64,000 nucleotides of DNA from Hydractinia symbiolongicarpus (lineage: Eukaryota; Cnidaria; Hydrozoa; Anthoathecata; Hydractiniidae). The notes below the pieces were generated by a model. It ran no database searches and was not told where the DNA came from. It saw nothing but the letters and a program-made list of their open reading frames with translations. The position numbers and the translations under genes were made by a program. Of this stretch, positions 24,377 to 37,163 are shown piece by piece. Every line of letters starts with the position of its first letter. Position 1 is the first letter of the stretch. Location of the stretch: positions 4,464,001 to 4,528,000 of the forward strand of contig NC_079887.1 in assembly GCF_029227915.1 (NCBI RefSeq), written 5' to 3'.

Positions 24377-26205
24377 GTACCCTGTGAGTAAACTCATTTC
24401 CAGAACGATTTTTTAAATTATTTTTTCACAACTAAAACGCATAAGACTTGTAGTTTTCAAAAATGTTTTCATTTTTGATGGGACGCTGAATAAAAGAAGT
24501 TTAATCGCCGGCAAACGAAAACCCGCGATTTCCCGTGTATCCCGGACTCGGCCCGTATAGTCAAAAGTATACAAAGAAAGTACCCTGGGAGTAAACTCAT
24601 TTACTGAACGATTTTTTAAATTATTTTTTCACCGCTAAAACGCATGAGACTTGTAGTTTTCAAAAATGTTTTCATTTTTGATGGGACGCTGAATAAAAGA
24701 AGTTTAATCGCCGGCAAACGAAAACCCGCGATTTCCCGTATATCCCGGACTCGGCCCGTATAGTCAAAAGTATACAAAGAAAGTACCCAGGGAGTAAACT
24801 CATTTCCCGAACGATTTTTTAATTTATTTTTTCACCGCTAAAACGCATGAGACTTGTAGTTTTCAAAAATGTTTTCATTTTTGATGAGACGCTTAATGAA
24901 AGAGGTTTTATCGCCAGCAAACGAAAACCCGCGATTTCCCGGAAATCCCGGGCTTGGCCACTTTAGTCGAATGCATACAAAGAAAGTACCCAGGGAGTAA
25001 ACTCATTTCCCGAACGATTTTTTAAATTTTTTTTTTGACCACTAAAACGCATGAGACTTGTAGTTTTCAAAAATGTTTTCATTTTTGATGAGACGCTTAA
25101 TGAAAGAGGTTTAATCGCCGGCAAACGAAAACCCGCGATTTCCCGTAAATCCCGGGCTTGGCCACTTTAGTCGAATGCATACAAAGAAAGTACCCAGGGA
25201 GTAAACTCATTTCCCGAACGATTTTTTAAATTTTTTTTTCACCACTAAAACGCATGAGACTTGTAGTTTTCAAAAATGTTTTCATTTTTGATGAGACGCT
25301 TAATGAAAGAGGTTTAATCGCTGGCAAACGAAAACCCGCGATTTCCCGGAAATCCCGGGCTTGGCCCGTATAGTCGAATGTATACAAAGAAAGTACCCTG
25401 TGAGTAAACTCATTTCCAGAACGATTTTTTAAATTATTTTTTCACAACTAAAACGCATAAGACTTGTAGTTTTCAAAAATGTTTTCATTTTTGATGGGAC
25501 GCTGAATAAAAGAAGTTTAATCGCCGGCAAACGAAAACCCGCGATTTCCCGTATATCCCGGACTCGGCCCGTATAGTCAAAAGTATACAAAGAAAGTACC
25601 CAGGGAGTAAACTCATTTCCCGAACGATTTTTTAATTTATTTTTTCACCGCTAAAACGCATGAGACTTGTAGTTTTCAAAAATGTTTTCATTTTTGATGG
25701 GACGCTGAATAAAAGAAGTTTAATCGCCGGCAAACGAAAACCCGCGATTTCCCGTATATCCCGGACTCGGCCCGTATAGTCAAAAGTATACAAAGAAAGT
25801 ACCCAGGGAGTAAACTCATTTCCCGAACGATTTTTTAATTTATTTTTTCACCGCTAAAACGCATGAGACTTGTAGTTTTCAAAAATGTTTTCATTTTTGA
25901 TGAGACGCTTAATGAAAGAGGTTTTATCGCCAGCAAACGAAAACCCGCGATTTCCCGGAAATCCCGGGCTTGGCCACTTTAGTCGAATGCATACAAAGAA
26001 AGTACCCAGGGAGTAAACTCATTTCCCGAACGATTTTTTAAATTTTTTTTTTGACCACTAAAACGCATGAGACTTGTAGTATTCAAAAATGTTTTCATTT
26101 TTGATGAGACGCTTAATGAAAGAGGTTTAATCGCCGGCAAACGAAAACCCGCGATTTCCCGTAAATCCCGGGCTTGGCCCGTATAGTCGAATGTATACAA
26201 AGAAA
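24377..26205. repeat. 1016-bp (5-monomer) repeat, two copies
   Basis: 24377-25392 and 25393-26205. The distinctive GGTTTTATCGCCAGC is at 24904 and 25920, and TTTGACCAC at 25037 and 26053, both 1016 bp apart. The second copy has four monomers, since its TTTGACCAC unit passes directly into a GGCCCG/GAATG tail. Confidence 0.75.
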
Positions 26206-28233
26206 GTACCCTGTGAGTAAACTCATTTCCAGAACGATTTTTTAAATTATTTTTTCACAACTAAAACGCATAAGACTTTTAGATTTCAAAAATGTTTTCA
26301 TTTTTGATGGGACGCTGAATAAAAGAAGTTTAATCGCCGGCAAACGAAAACCCGCGATTTCCCGTATATCCCGGACTCGGCCCGTATAGTCAAAAGTATA
26401 CAAAGAAAGTACCCTGGGAGTAAACTCATTTACTGAACGATTTTTTAAATTATTTTTTCACCGCTAAAACGCATGAGACTTGTAGTTTTCAAAAATGTTT
26501 TTATTTTTGATGAGACCCTTAATGAAAGAGGTTTAATCGCCGGCAAACGAAAACCCGCGATTTCCCGGAAATCCCGGGCTTGGCCACTTTAGTCGAATGC
26601 ATACAAAGAAAGTACCCAGGGAGTAAACTCATTTCCCGAACAATTTTTTAAATTTTTTTTTCACCACTAAAACGCATGAGACTTGTAGTTTTCAAAAATG
26701 TTTTCATTTTTGACGAGACGCTTAATGAAAGAGGTTTAATCGCCGGCAAACGAAAACCCGCGATTTCCCGGAAATCCCGGGCTTGGCCCGTATAGTCGAA
26801 TGTATACAAAGAAAGTACCCTGTGAGTAAACTCATTTCCAGAACGATTTTTTAAATTATTTTTTCACAACTAAAACGCATAAGACTTGTAGTTTTCAAAA
26901 ATGTTTTCATTTTTGATGGGACGCTGAATAAAAGAAGTTTAATCGCCGGCAAACGAAAACCCGCGATTTCCCGTATATCCCGGACTCGGCCCGTATAGTC
27001 AAAAGTATACAAAGAAAGTACCCAGGGAGTAAACTCATTTCCCGAACGATTTTTTAAATTATTTTTTCACCGCTAAAACGCATGAGACTTGTAGTTTTCA
27101 AAAATGTTTTCATTTTTGATGAGACGCTTAATGAAAGAGGTTTAATCGCCGGCAAACGAAAACCCGCGATTTTCCGGAAATCCCGGGCTTGGCCACTTTA
27201 GTCGAATGCATACAAAGAAAGTACCCAGGGAATAAACTCATTTCCCGAACGATTTTTTAAATTTTTTTTTCACCACTAAAACGCATGAGACTTGTAGTTT
27301 TCAAAAATGTTTTTATTTTTGATGAGACGCTTAATGAAAGAGGTTTAATCGCCGGCAAACGAAAACCCGCGATGTCCCGGAAATCCCGGGCTTGGCCACT
27401 TTAGTCGAATGCATACAAAGAAAGTACCCAGGGAGTAAACTCATTTCCCGAACGATTTTTTAAACTTTTTTTTCACCACTAAAACGCATGAGACTTGTAG
27501 TTTTCAAAAATGTTTTCATTTTTGATGAGACGCTTAATGAAAGAGGTTTAATCGCCGGCAAACGAAAACCCGCGATTTCCCGTAAATCCCGGGCTTGGCC
27601 CGTATAGTCGAATGTATACAAAGAAAGTACCCTGTGAGTAAACTCATTTCCAGAACGATTTTTTAAATTTTTTTTTCACCACTAAAACGCATAAGACTTG
27701 TAGTTTTCAAAAATGTTTTCATTTTTGATGGGACGCTGAATAAAAGAAGTTTAATCGCCGGCAAACGAAAACCCGCGATTTCCCGTATATCCCGGACTCG
27801 GCCCGTATAGTCGAATGTATACAAAGAAAGTTCCCTGTGAGTAAACTCATTTCCAGAACAATTTTTTAAATTATTTTTTCACAACTAAAACGCATAAGAC
27901 TTGTAGTTTTCAAAATTGTTTTCATTTTTGATGAGACGCTTAATGAAAGAGGTTTAATCGCCGGCAAACGAAAACCCGCGATTTCCCGGAAATCCCGGGC
28001 TTGGCCACTTTAGTCGAATGCATACAAAGAAAGTACCCAGGGAGTAAACTCATTTCCCGAACGATTTTTTAAATTTTTTTTTCACCACTAAAACGCATGA
28101 GACTTGTAGTTTTCAAAAATGTTTTCATTTTTGATGAGACGCTTAATGAAAGAGGTTTAATCGCCGGCAAACGAAAACCCGCGATTTCCCGGAAATCCCG
28201 GGCTTGGCCCGTATAGTCGAATGTATACAAAGA

Positions 28234-29858
28234 AAGTACCCTGTGAGTAAACTCATTTCCAGAACGATTTTTTAAATTATTTTTTCACAACTAAAACGCA
28301 TAAGACTTGTAGTTTTCAAAAACGTTTTCATTTTTGATGGGACGCTGAATAAAAGAAGTTTAATCGCCGGCAAACGAAAACCCGCGATTTCCCGTATATC
28401 CCGGACTCGGCCCGTATAGTCAAAAGTATACAAAGAAAGTACCCAGGGAGTAAACTCATTTCCCGAACGATTTTTTAATTTATTTTTTCACCTCTAAAAC
28501 GCATGAGACTTGTAGTTTTCAAAAATGTTTTCATTTTTGATGAGACGCTTAATGAAAGAGGTTTAATCGCCGGCAAACGAAAACCCGCGATTTCCCGGAA
28601 ATCCCGGGCTTGGCCACTTTAGTCGAATGCATACAAAGAAAGTACCCAGGGAGTAAACTCATTTCCCGAACGATTTTTTAAATTTTTTTTTTGACCACTA
28701 AAACGCATGAGACTTGTAGTTTTCAAAAATGTTTTCATTTTTGATGAGACGCTTAATGAAAGAGGTTTAATCGCCGGCAAACGAAAACCCGCGATTTCCC
28801 GTAAATCCCGGGCTTGGCCACTTTAGTCGAATGCATACAAAGAAAGTACCCAGGGAGTAAACTCATTTCCCGAACGATTTTTTAATTTTTTTTTCACCAC
28901 TAAAACGCATGAGACTTGTAGTATTCAAAAATGTTTTCATTTTTAATGAGACGCTTAATGAAAGAGGTTTAATCGCCGGCAAACGAAAACCCGCGATTTC
29001 CCGTAAATCCCGGGCTTGGCCCGTATAGTCGAATGTATACAAAGAAAGTACCCTGTGAGTAAACTCATTTCCAGAACGATTTTTTAAATTATTTTTTCAC
29101 AACTAAAACGCATAAGACTTTTAGTTTTCAAAAATGTTTTCATTTTTGATGGGACGCTGAATAAAAGAAGTTTAATCGCCGGCAAACGAAAACCCGCGAT
29201 TTGCCGTATATCCCGGACTCGGCCCGTATAGTCAAAAGTATACAAAGAAAGTACCCAGGGAGTAAACCCATTTCCCGAACGATTTTTTAAATTATCTTTT
29301 CACCACTAAAACGCATGAGACTTGTAGTTTTCAAAAATGTTTTCATTTTTGATGAGACGCTTAATGAAAGAGGTTTAATCGCCGGCAAACGAAAACCCGC
29401 GATTTCCCGGAAATCCCGTGCTTGGCCCGTATAGTCGAATGTATACAAAGAAAGTACCCAGGGAGTAAACTCATTTCCCGAACGATTTTTTAAATTATCT
29501 TTTCACCACTAAAACGCATGAGACTTGTAGTTTTCAAAAATGTTTTCATTTTTGATGAGACGCTTAATGAAAGAGGTTTAATCGCCGGCAAACGAAAACC
29601 CGCGATTTCCCGGAAATCCCGGGCTTGGCCCGTATAGTCGAATGTATACAAAGAAAGTACCCAGGGAGTAAACTCATTTCTCGAACGATTTTTTATATTA
29701 TTTTTTCACCACTAAAACGCATGAGACTTGTAGTTTTCAAAAATGTTTTCATTTTTGATGGGACGCTGAATAAAAGAAGTTTAATCGCCGGCAAACGAAA
29801 ACCCGCGATTTCCCGTAAATCCCGGACTCGGCCCGTATAGTCAAAAGTATACGAAGAA
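28234..29858. repeat. Long-range duplicated segment, copy 2
   Basis: Copy of 22348-24173 with unit differences. CACCTC replaces CACCGC near 28491, and TTTTTAATGAG replaces TTTTTGATGAG near 28942. It lacks the extra AAACCC/TAGTATTC pair found at 23159-23563. The open frame at 29625 matches the one at 23939. Confidence 0.7.
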
Positions 29859-30468
29859 AGTACCCTGGGAGTAAACTCATTTCCTGAACGATTTTTTAAA
29901 TTATTTTCTCACCGCTAAAACGCATGAGACTTTTAGTTTTCAAAAATGTTTTCATTTTTGATGGGACGCTGAATACAAGAAGTTTAATCGCCGGCAAACG
30001 AAAACCCGCAATTTCCCGTATATCCCGGACTCTGCCCGTATAGTCAAAAGTATACAAAGAAAGTACCCAGGGAGTAAACTCATTTCCCGAACGATTTTTT
30101 AAATTATCTTTTCACCACTAAAACGCATGAGACTTGTAGTTTTCAAAAATGTTTTCATTTTTGATGAGACGCTTAATGAAAGAGGTTTAATCGCCGGCAA
30201 ACGAAAACCCGCGATTTCCCGGAAATCCCGTGCTTGGCCCGTATAGTCGAATGTATACAAAGAAAGTACCCAGGGAGTAAACTCATTTCCCGAACGATTT
30301 TTTAAATTATCTTTTCACCACTAAAACGCATGAGAATTGTAGTTTTCAAAAATGTTTTCATTTTTGATGAGACGCTTAATGAAAGAGGTTTAATCGCCGG
30401 CAAACGAAAACCCGCGATTTCCCGGAAATCCCGGGCTTGGCCCGTATAGTTGAATGTATACAAAGAAA

Positions 30469-31077
30469 GTACCCAGGGAGTAAACTCATTTTTCGAACGA
30501 TTTTTTATATTATTTTTTCACCACTAAAACGCATGAGACTTGTAGTTTTCAAAAATGTTTTCATTTTTGATGGGACGCTGAATAAAAGAAGTTTAATCGC
30601 CGGCAAACGAAAACCCGCAATTTCCCGTAAATCCCGGGCTTGGCCCGTATAGTCGAATGTATACAAAGAAAGTACCCAGGGAGTAAACTCATTTTTCGAA
30701 CGATTTTTTATATTATTTTTTCACCACTAAAACGCATGAGACTTGTAGTTTTCAAAAATGTTTTCATTTTTGATGAGACGCTTAATGAAAGAGGTTTAAT
30801 CGCCGGCAAACGAAAACCCGCGATTTCCCGGAAATCCCGGGCTTGGCCCGTATAGTCGAATGTATACAAAGAAAGTACCCAGGGAGTAAACTCATTTTTC
30901 GAACGATTTTTTATATTATTTTTTCACCACTAAAACGCATGAGACTTGTAGTTTTCAAAAATGTTTTCATTTTTGATGAGACGCTTAATGAAAGAGGTTT
31001 AATCGCCGGCAAACGAAAACCCGCGATTTCCCGGAAATCCCGGACTCGGCCCGTATAGTCAAAAGTATACGAAGAAA
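30469..31077. repeat. Three consecutive near-identical monomers
   Basis: Starts at 30469, 30672 and 30875, exactly 203 bp apart. All carry CATTTTTCGAAC and TATATTATTTTTTC. The second and third differ only at their tails (GGGCTTGG versus GGACTCGG). This is simple monomer-level tandem duplication, unlike the HOR structure elsewhere. Confidence 0.85.
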
Positions 31078-34000
31078 GTACCCTGGGAGTAAACTCATTT
31101 CCTGAACGATTTTTTAAATTATTTTCTCACCGCTAAAACGCATGAGACTTGTAGTTTTCAAAAATGTTTTCATTTTTGACGGGACGCTGAATAAAAGAAG
31201 TTTAATCGCCGGCAAACGAAAACCCGCGATTTCCCGTATATCCCGGACTCGGCCCGTATAGTCAAAAGTATACAAAGAAAGTACCCAGGGAGTAAACTCA
31301 TTTCCCGAACGATTTTTTAAATTATTTTTTCACCGCTAAAACGCATGAGACTTGTAGTTTTCAAAAATGTTTTCATTTTTGATGAGACGCTTAATGAAAG
31401 AGGTTTAATCGCCGGCAAACGAAAACCCGCGATTTCCCGGAAATCCCGGGCTTGGCCACTTTAGTCGAATGCATACAAAGAAAGTACCCAGGGAGTAAAC
31501 GCATTTCCCGAACGATTTTTTAAATTTTTTTTTTGACCACTAAAACGCACGAGACTTTTAATTTTCAAAAATGTTTTCATTTTTGATGAGACGCTTAATG
31601 AAAGAGGTTTAATCGCCGGCAAACGAAAACCCGCGATTTCTCGTAAATCCCGGGCTTGGCCACTTTAGTCGAATGCATACAAAGAAAGTACCCAGGGAGT
31701 AAACTCATTTCCCGAACGATTTTTTACTTTTTTTTTTCACCACTAAAACGCACGAGACTTGTAGTATTCAAAAATGTTTTCATTTTTGATGAGACGCTTA
31801 ATGAAAGAGGATTAATCGCCGGCAAACGAAAACCCGCGATTTCCCGTAAATCCCGGGCTTGGCCCGTATAGTCGAATGTATACAAAGAAAGTACCCTGTG
31901 AGTAAACTCATTTCCAGAACGATTTTTTAAATTATTTTTTCACAACTAAAACGCATAAGACTTTTAGTTTTCAAAAATGTTTTCATTTTTGATGGGACGC
32001 TGAATAAAAGAAGTTTAATCGCCGGCAAACGAAAACCCGCGATTTCCCGGAAATCCCGGGCTTGGCCCGTATAGTCGAATGTATACAAAGAAAGTACCCT
32101 GGGAGTAAACTCATTTCCTGAACGATTTTTTAAATTATTTTCTCACCGCTAAAACGCATGAGACTTGTAGTTTTCAAAAATGTTTTCATTTTTGATGAGA
32201 CGCTTAATGAAAGATTTTTAATCGCCGGCAAACGAAAACCCGCGATTTCCCGGAAATCCCGGGCTTGGCCCGTATAGTCGAATGTATACAAAGAAAGTAC
32301 CCTGGGAGTAAATTCATTTCCCGAACGGTTTTTAAAATTTTTTTTTCACCACTAAAACGCATGAGACTTGTAGTTTTCAAAAATGTTTTCATTTTTGATG
32401 AGACGCTTAATGAAAGAGGTTTAATCGCCGGCAAACGAAAACCCGCGATTTCCCGGAAATCCCGGGCTTGGCCCGTATAGTCGAATGTATACAAAGAAAG
32501 TACCCTGTGAGTAACCTCATTTCCAGAACGATTTTTTAAATTATTTTTTCACAACTAAAACGCATAAGACTTGTAGTCTTCAAAAATGTTTTCATTTTTG
32601 ATGAGACGCTTAATGAAAGAGGTTTAATCGCCGGCAAACGAAAACCCGCGATTTCCCGTAAATCCCGGGCTTGGCCACTTTAGTCGAATGCATACAAAGA
32701 AAGTACCCAGGGAGTAAACTCATTTCCCGAACGATTTTTTAAATTTTTTTTTCACCACTAAAACGTATGAGACTTGTAGTTTTCAAAAATGTTTTCATTT
32801 TTGATGGGACGCTGAATAAAAGAAGTTTATTCGCCGGCAAACGAAAACCCGCGATTTCCCTTAAATCCCGGACTCGGCCCGTATAGTCAAAAGTATACAA
32901 AGAAGGTACCCAGGGGGTAAACTCATTTCCTGAACGATTTTTTAAATTATTTTTTCACCGCTAAAACGCATGAGACTTGTAGTTTTCAAAAATGTTTTCA
33001 TTTTTGATGAGACGCTTAATGAAAAAGGTTTAATCGCCGGCAAACGAAAACCCGCGATTTCCCGTAAATCCCGGGCTTGGCCCGTATAGTCGAATGTATA
33101 CAAAGAAAGTACCCAGGGAGTAAACTCATTTCCCGAACGATTTTTTAAATTTTTTTTTCACCACTAAAACGCATGAGACTTGTACTTTTCGAAAATGTTT
33201 TCATTTTTGATGAGACGCTTAATGAAAGAGGTTTTATCGCCGGCAAACGAAAACCCGCGATTTCCCGTAAATCCCGCGCTTGGCCCGTATAGTCGAATGT
33301 ATACAAAGAAAGTACCCAGGGAGTAAACTCATTTCCCGAACGATTTTTTAAATTATTATTTCACCACTAAAGCCCATGAGACTTGTAGTTTTTAAAAATG
33401 TTTTCATTTATGATGAGACGCTGAATAAAAGGAGTTTAATCGCCGGCAAACAAAAACCCGCGATTTCCCGTAAATCCCGGACTCGGCCCGTATATTCAAA
33501 AGTATACAAAGAAAGTACCCAGGGAGTAAACTCATTTTCCGAACGATTTTTTAAATTATTATTTCACCACTAAAGCCCATGAGACTTGTAGTTTTTAAAA
33601 ATGTTTTCATTTTTGATGAGACGCTGAATAAAAGGAGTTTAAGAGCCGGCAAACGAAAATCCGCGATTTTCCGTAAATCCCGGGCTTGACCCGTATAGTC
33701 GAATGTATACAAAGAAAGTACCCTGTGAGTAAACTCATTTCCCGAACGATTTTTTAAATAATTTTTCACCACTAAAACGCATGAGACTTGTAGTTTTCAA
33801 AAATGTTTTCGTTTTTGATGAGACGCTGAATAAAAGAAGTTTAATCGCCGGCAAACGAAAACCTTCGATATCCCGTAAATCCCGGACTCGGCCCGTATAG
33901 TCAAAAGTATACAAGGAAAGTACCCAGGGAGTAAACTCATTTCCTGAACGATTTTTTAAATTATTTTTTCACCGCTAAAACGCATGAGACTTGTAGTTTT

Positions 34001-34324
34001 CAAAAATGTTTTCATTTTTGATGGGACGCTGAATAAAAGAAGTTTAATCGCCGGCAAACGAAAACCTGCGATATCCCGTAAATCCCGGACTCGGCCCGTA
34101 TAGTCAAAAGTATACAAAGAAAGTACCCAGGGAGTAAACTCATTTCCCGAACGATTTTTTAAATTATAATTTCACCACTAAAGCCCATGAGACTTGTAGT
34201 TTTTATAAATGTTTTCATTTTTAATGAGACGCTGAATAAAAGAAGTTTAATCGCCGGCAAACGAAAACCGGCGATTTCCCGTAAATCCCGGGCTTGGCCC
34301 TTATAGTTGAAAGTATATAAGAAA

Positions 34325-34527
34325 CTACCCAGGGAGTAAACTGATTTCCCGAACGATTTTTCAAATTATTTCTGCACCACTAGAACGAATGAGACTTGTA
34401 GTTTTCAAAAATGTTTTCATTTTTAATGAGACGCTTAATGAAAGAGGTTTAATCGCCGGCAAACGAAAACCCGCGATTTCCCGTAAATCCCGGGCTTGTC
34501 CCGTATAGTCAAATGTATACAAAGAAA
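34325..34527. repeat. Isolated D1-type monomer inside D5
   Basis: Carries the D1-specific set CTGATTTCCCG, TTTTTCAAATTATT, GCACCACTAGAACGAATGAG and TTTTTAATGAG. It follows a GTATATAAG tail typical of D1, though with a 1-bp loss. I saw no other TAGAACGAATGAG unit outside D1. Head CTACCC instead of GTACCC. Confidence 0.85.
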
Positions 34528-35338
34528 TTACCCTGTGAGTAAACTCATTTCCAGAACGATTTTTTAAATTATCTTTTCATCACTAAAACGCATGAGACTT
34601 GTAGTTTTCAAACATGTTTTCATTTTTGATGAGACGCTGAATAAAAAAAGTTTAATCGCCGGCAAAAGAAAACCTGCGATTTCCCGTAAATCCCGGAGTT
34701 GACCTTATAGTCAAAAGTATACAAAGAAAGTACCCAGGGAGTAAACTGATTTCCCGAACGATTTTTTAAATTATTATTTCACCACTAAGGCCCATGAGAC
34801 TTGAAGTTTTTAAAAATGTTTTCATTTTTGATGAGACGCTGAATAAAATGAGTTTAATCGCCGGCAAACGAAAACCAGCGATTTCCCGTAAATCCCGGAT
34901 TCGGCCCGTATAGTCAAAAGTATACAAAGAAAGTACCCAGGGAGTAAACTCATTTCCCGAACGATTTTTTAAATTATTATTTCACCACTAAAGCCCATGA
35001 GACTTGTAGTTTTTAAAAATGTTTTCATTTTTAATGAGACGCTGAATAAAAGGAGTTTAAGCGCCGGCAAACGAAAACCCGCGATTTCCCGTAAATCCCG
35101 GACTCGGCCCGTATAGTCAAAAGTATACAAAGAAAGTGCCCAGGGAGTAAACTTATTTCCCGAAAGATTTTTTAAATTATTTCTTCACCACTAAAACGCA
35201 CGAGACTTGTAGTTTTCAGAAATGTTTTCATTTTTGATGAGACGCTTATTGAAAGTGGTTTAATCGCCGGCAAACGAAAACCCGCGATTTCCCGTAAATC
35301 CCGGGCTTGTCCCGTATAGTCAAATGTATACAAAGAAA

Positions 35339-35541
35339 GTACCCTGTGAGTAAACTCATTTCCAGAACGATTTTTTAAATTATCTTTTCACCACTAAAAC
35401 GCATGAGACTTGTAGTTTTCAAACATGTTTTCATTTTTGATGAGACGCTGAATAAAAAAAGTTTAATCGCCGGCAAAAGAAAACCTGCGATTTCCCGTAA
35501 ATCCCGGAGTCGACCGTATAGTCAAAAGTATACAAAGAAAG
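35339..35541. repeat. CAAACATG / GTCGACC rare monomer
   Basis: Combines CAAACATG (p82-p89) with a GGAGTCGACCGTATAG tail that lacks part of the GGCCCG box. Related units lie at about 34528 in D5 and at about 55570, 58408 and 60037 in D7. GTCGAC is a 6-bp palindrome not found in ordinary monomers. Confidence 0.75.
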
Positions 35542-37163
35542 TACCTAGGGAGTAAACTGATTTCCCGAACGATTTTTTAAATTATTATTTCACCACTAAA
35601 GCCCATGAGACTTGAAATTTTTAAAAATGTTTTCATTTTTGATGAGACGCTGAATAAAAGGAGTTTAATCGCCGGCAAACGAAAACCCGCGATTTCCCGT
35701 AAATCCCGGACTCGGCCCGTATAGTCAAAAGTATACAAAGAAAGTACCCAGGGAGTAAACTTATTTCCCGAACGATTTTTTAAATTATTATTTCACCACT
35801 AAAGCCCATGAGACTTGTAGTTTTTTAAAATGTTTTCTTTTTTGATGAGACGCTGAATAAAAGGAGTTTAAGCGCCGGCAAACGAAAACCTGCGATTTCC
35901 CGTAAATCCCGGACTCGGCCCGTATAGTCAAAAGTATACAAAGAAAGTACCCAGGGAGTAAACTCATTTCCCGAACGATTTTTTATATTATTTTTTCACC
36001 ACTAAAACGCATGAGACCTGTAGTTTGTAAAAATGTTTTCATTTTTGATGGGACGCTGAATAAAAGAAGTTTAATCGCCGGCAAACGAAAACCCGCGATT
36101 TCCCGTAAATCCCGGACTCGACCCGTATAGTCAAAAGTATACAAAGAAAGTACCCAGGGAGTAAACTCATTTCCTGAACTATTTTTTAAATTATTTTTTC
36201 ACCACTAAAACGCATGAAACTTTTAGTTTTCAAAAATGTTTTCATTTTTGATGAGACGCTTAATGAAAGAGGTTTAATCGCCGGCAAAAGAAAACCTGCG
36301 ATTTCCCGTAAATCCCGGGCTTGTCCCGTATAGTCAAATGTATACAAAGAAATTACCCTGTGAGTAAACTCATTTCCAGAACGATTTTTTAAATTATCTT
36401 TTCATCACTAAAACGCATGAGACTTGTAGTTTTCAAACATGTTTTCATTTTTGATGAGACGCTGAATAAAAAAAGTTTAATCGCCGGCAAACGAAAACCC
36501 GCGATTTCCCGTAAATCCCGGACTCGGCCCGTATATTCAAAAGTATACAAAGAAAGTACCCAGGGAGTAAACTTATTTCCGGAACGGTTTTTTAAATTAT
36601 TATTTCACCACTAAAGCCCATGAGACTTGTAGTTTTTTAAAATGTTTTCTTTTTTGATGAGACGCTGAATAAAAGGGGTTTAAGCGCCGGCAACGAAAAC
36701 CTGCGATTTCCCGTAAATCCCGGACTCGGCCCGTATAGTCAAAAGTATACAAAGAAAGTACCCAGGGAGTAAACTCATTTCCCGAACGATTTTTTATATT
36801 ATTTTTTCACCACTAAAACGCATGAGACCTGTAGTTTTCAAAAATGTTTTCATTTTTGATGGGACGCTGAATAAAAGAAGTTTAATCGCCGGCAAACGAA
36901 AACCCGCGATTTCCCGTAAATCCCGGACTCGGCCCGTATAGTCAAAAGTATACAAAGAAAGTACCCAGGGAGTAAACTCATTTCCTGAACGATTTTTTAA
37001 ATTATTTTTTCACCACTAAAACGCATGAAACTTTTAGTTTTCAAAAATGTTTTTATTTTTGATGAGACGCTTAATGAAAGAGGTTTAATCGCCGGCAAAC
37101 GAAAACCCGCGATTTCCCGTAAATCCCGGGCTTGGCCCGTATAGTCGAATGTATACAAAGAAA

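Larger units (their letters stand above)
20723..33311. repeat. Block D4: mixed CCACTTT-subtype block
   Basis: About 62 monomers of interleaved subtypes. These include T9-T10 tracts ending TTTGACCAC (six occurrences: 20977, 22805, 25037, 26053, 28693, 31535), CACAACTAAAACGCATAAGAC with GTATATCCCGG tails, TAGTATTC variants, and CTGGGAG heads with TACTGAAC or CCTGAAC. The CCACTTT tail runs from about 15826 to 32683 and is not seen outside D3/D4 and their edges. No gene or insertion is present. Confidence 0.85.
33312..37163. repeat. Block D5: divergent mixed block
   Basis: Returns to TATTATTTCACCACTAAAGCCCATGAG units as in D2, with many private changes: CTTGTCCCG, GGAGTCGACC, CAAACATG, TTTTTTAAAATG, GAAATTACCC. 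About 35750-36250 is repeated at about 36560-37060 (offset 811-812, four monomers), including GAGACCTGTAG at 36013 and 36824. It may be an older part of the array, judging by the number of private variants. Confidence 0.75.
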
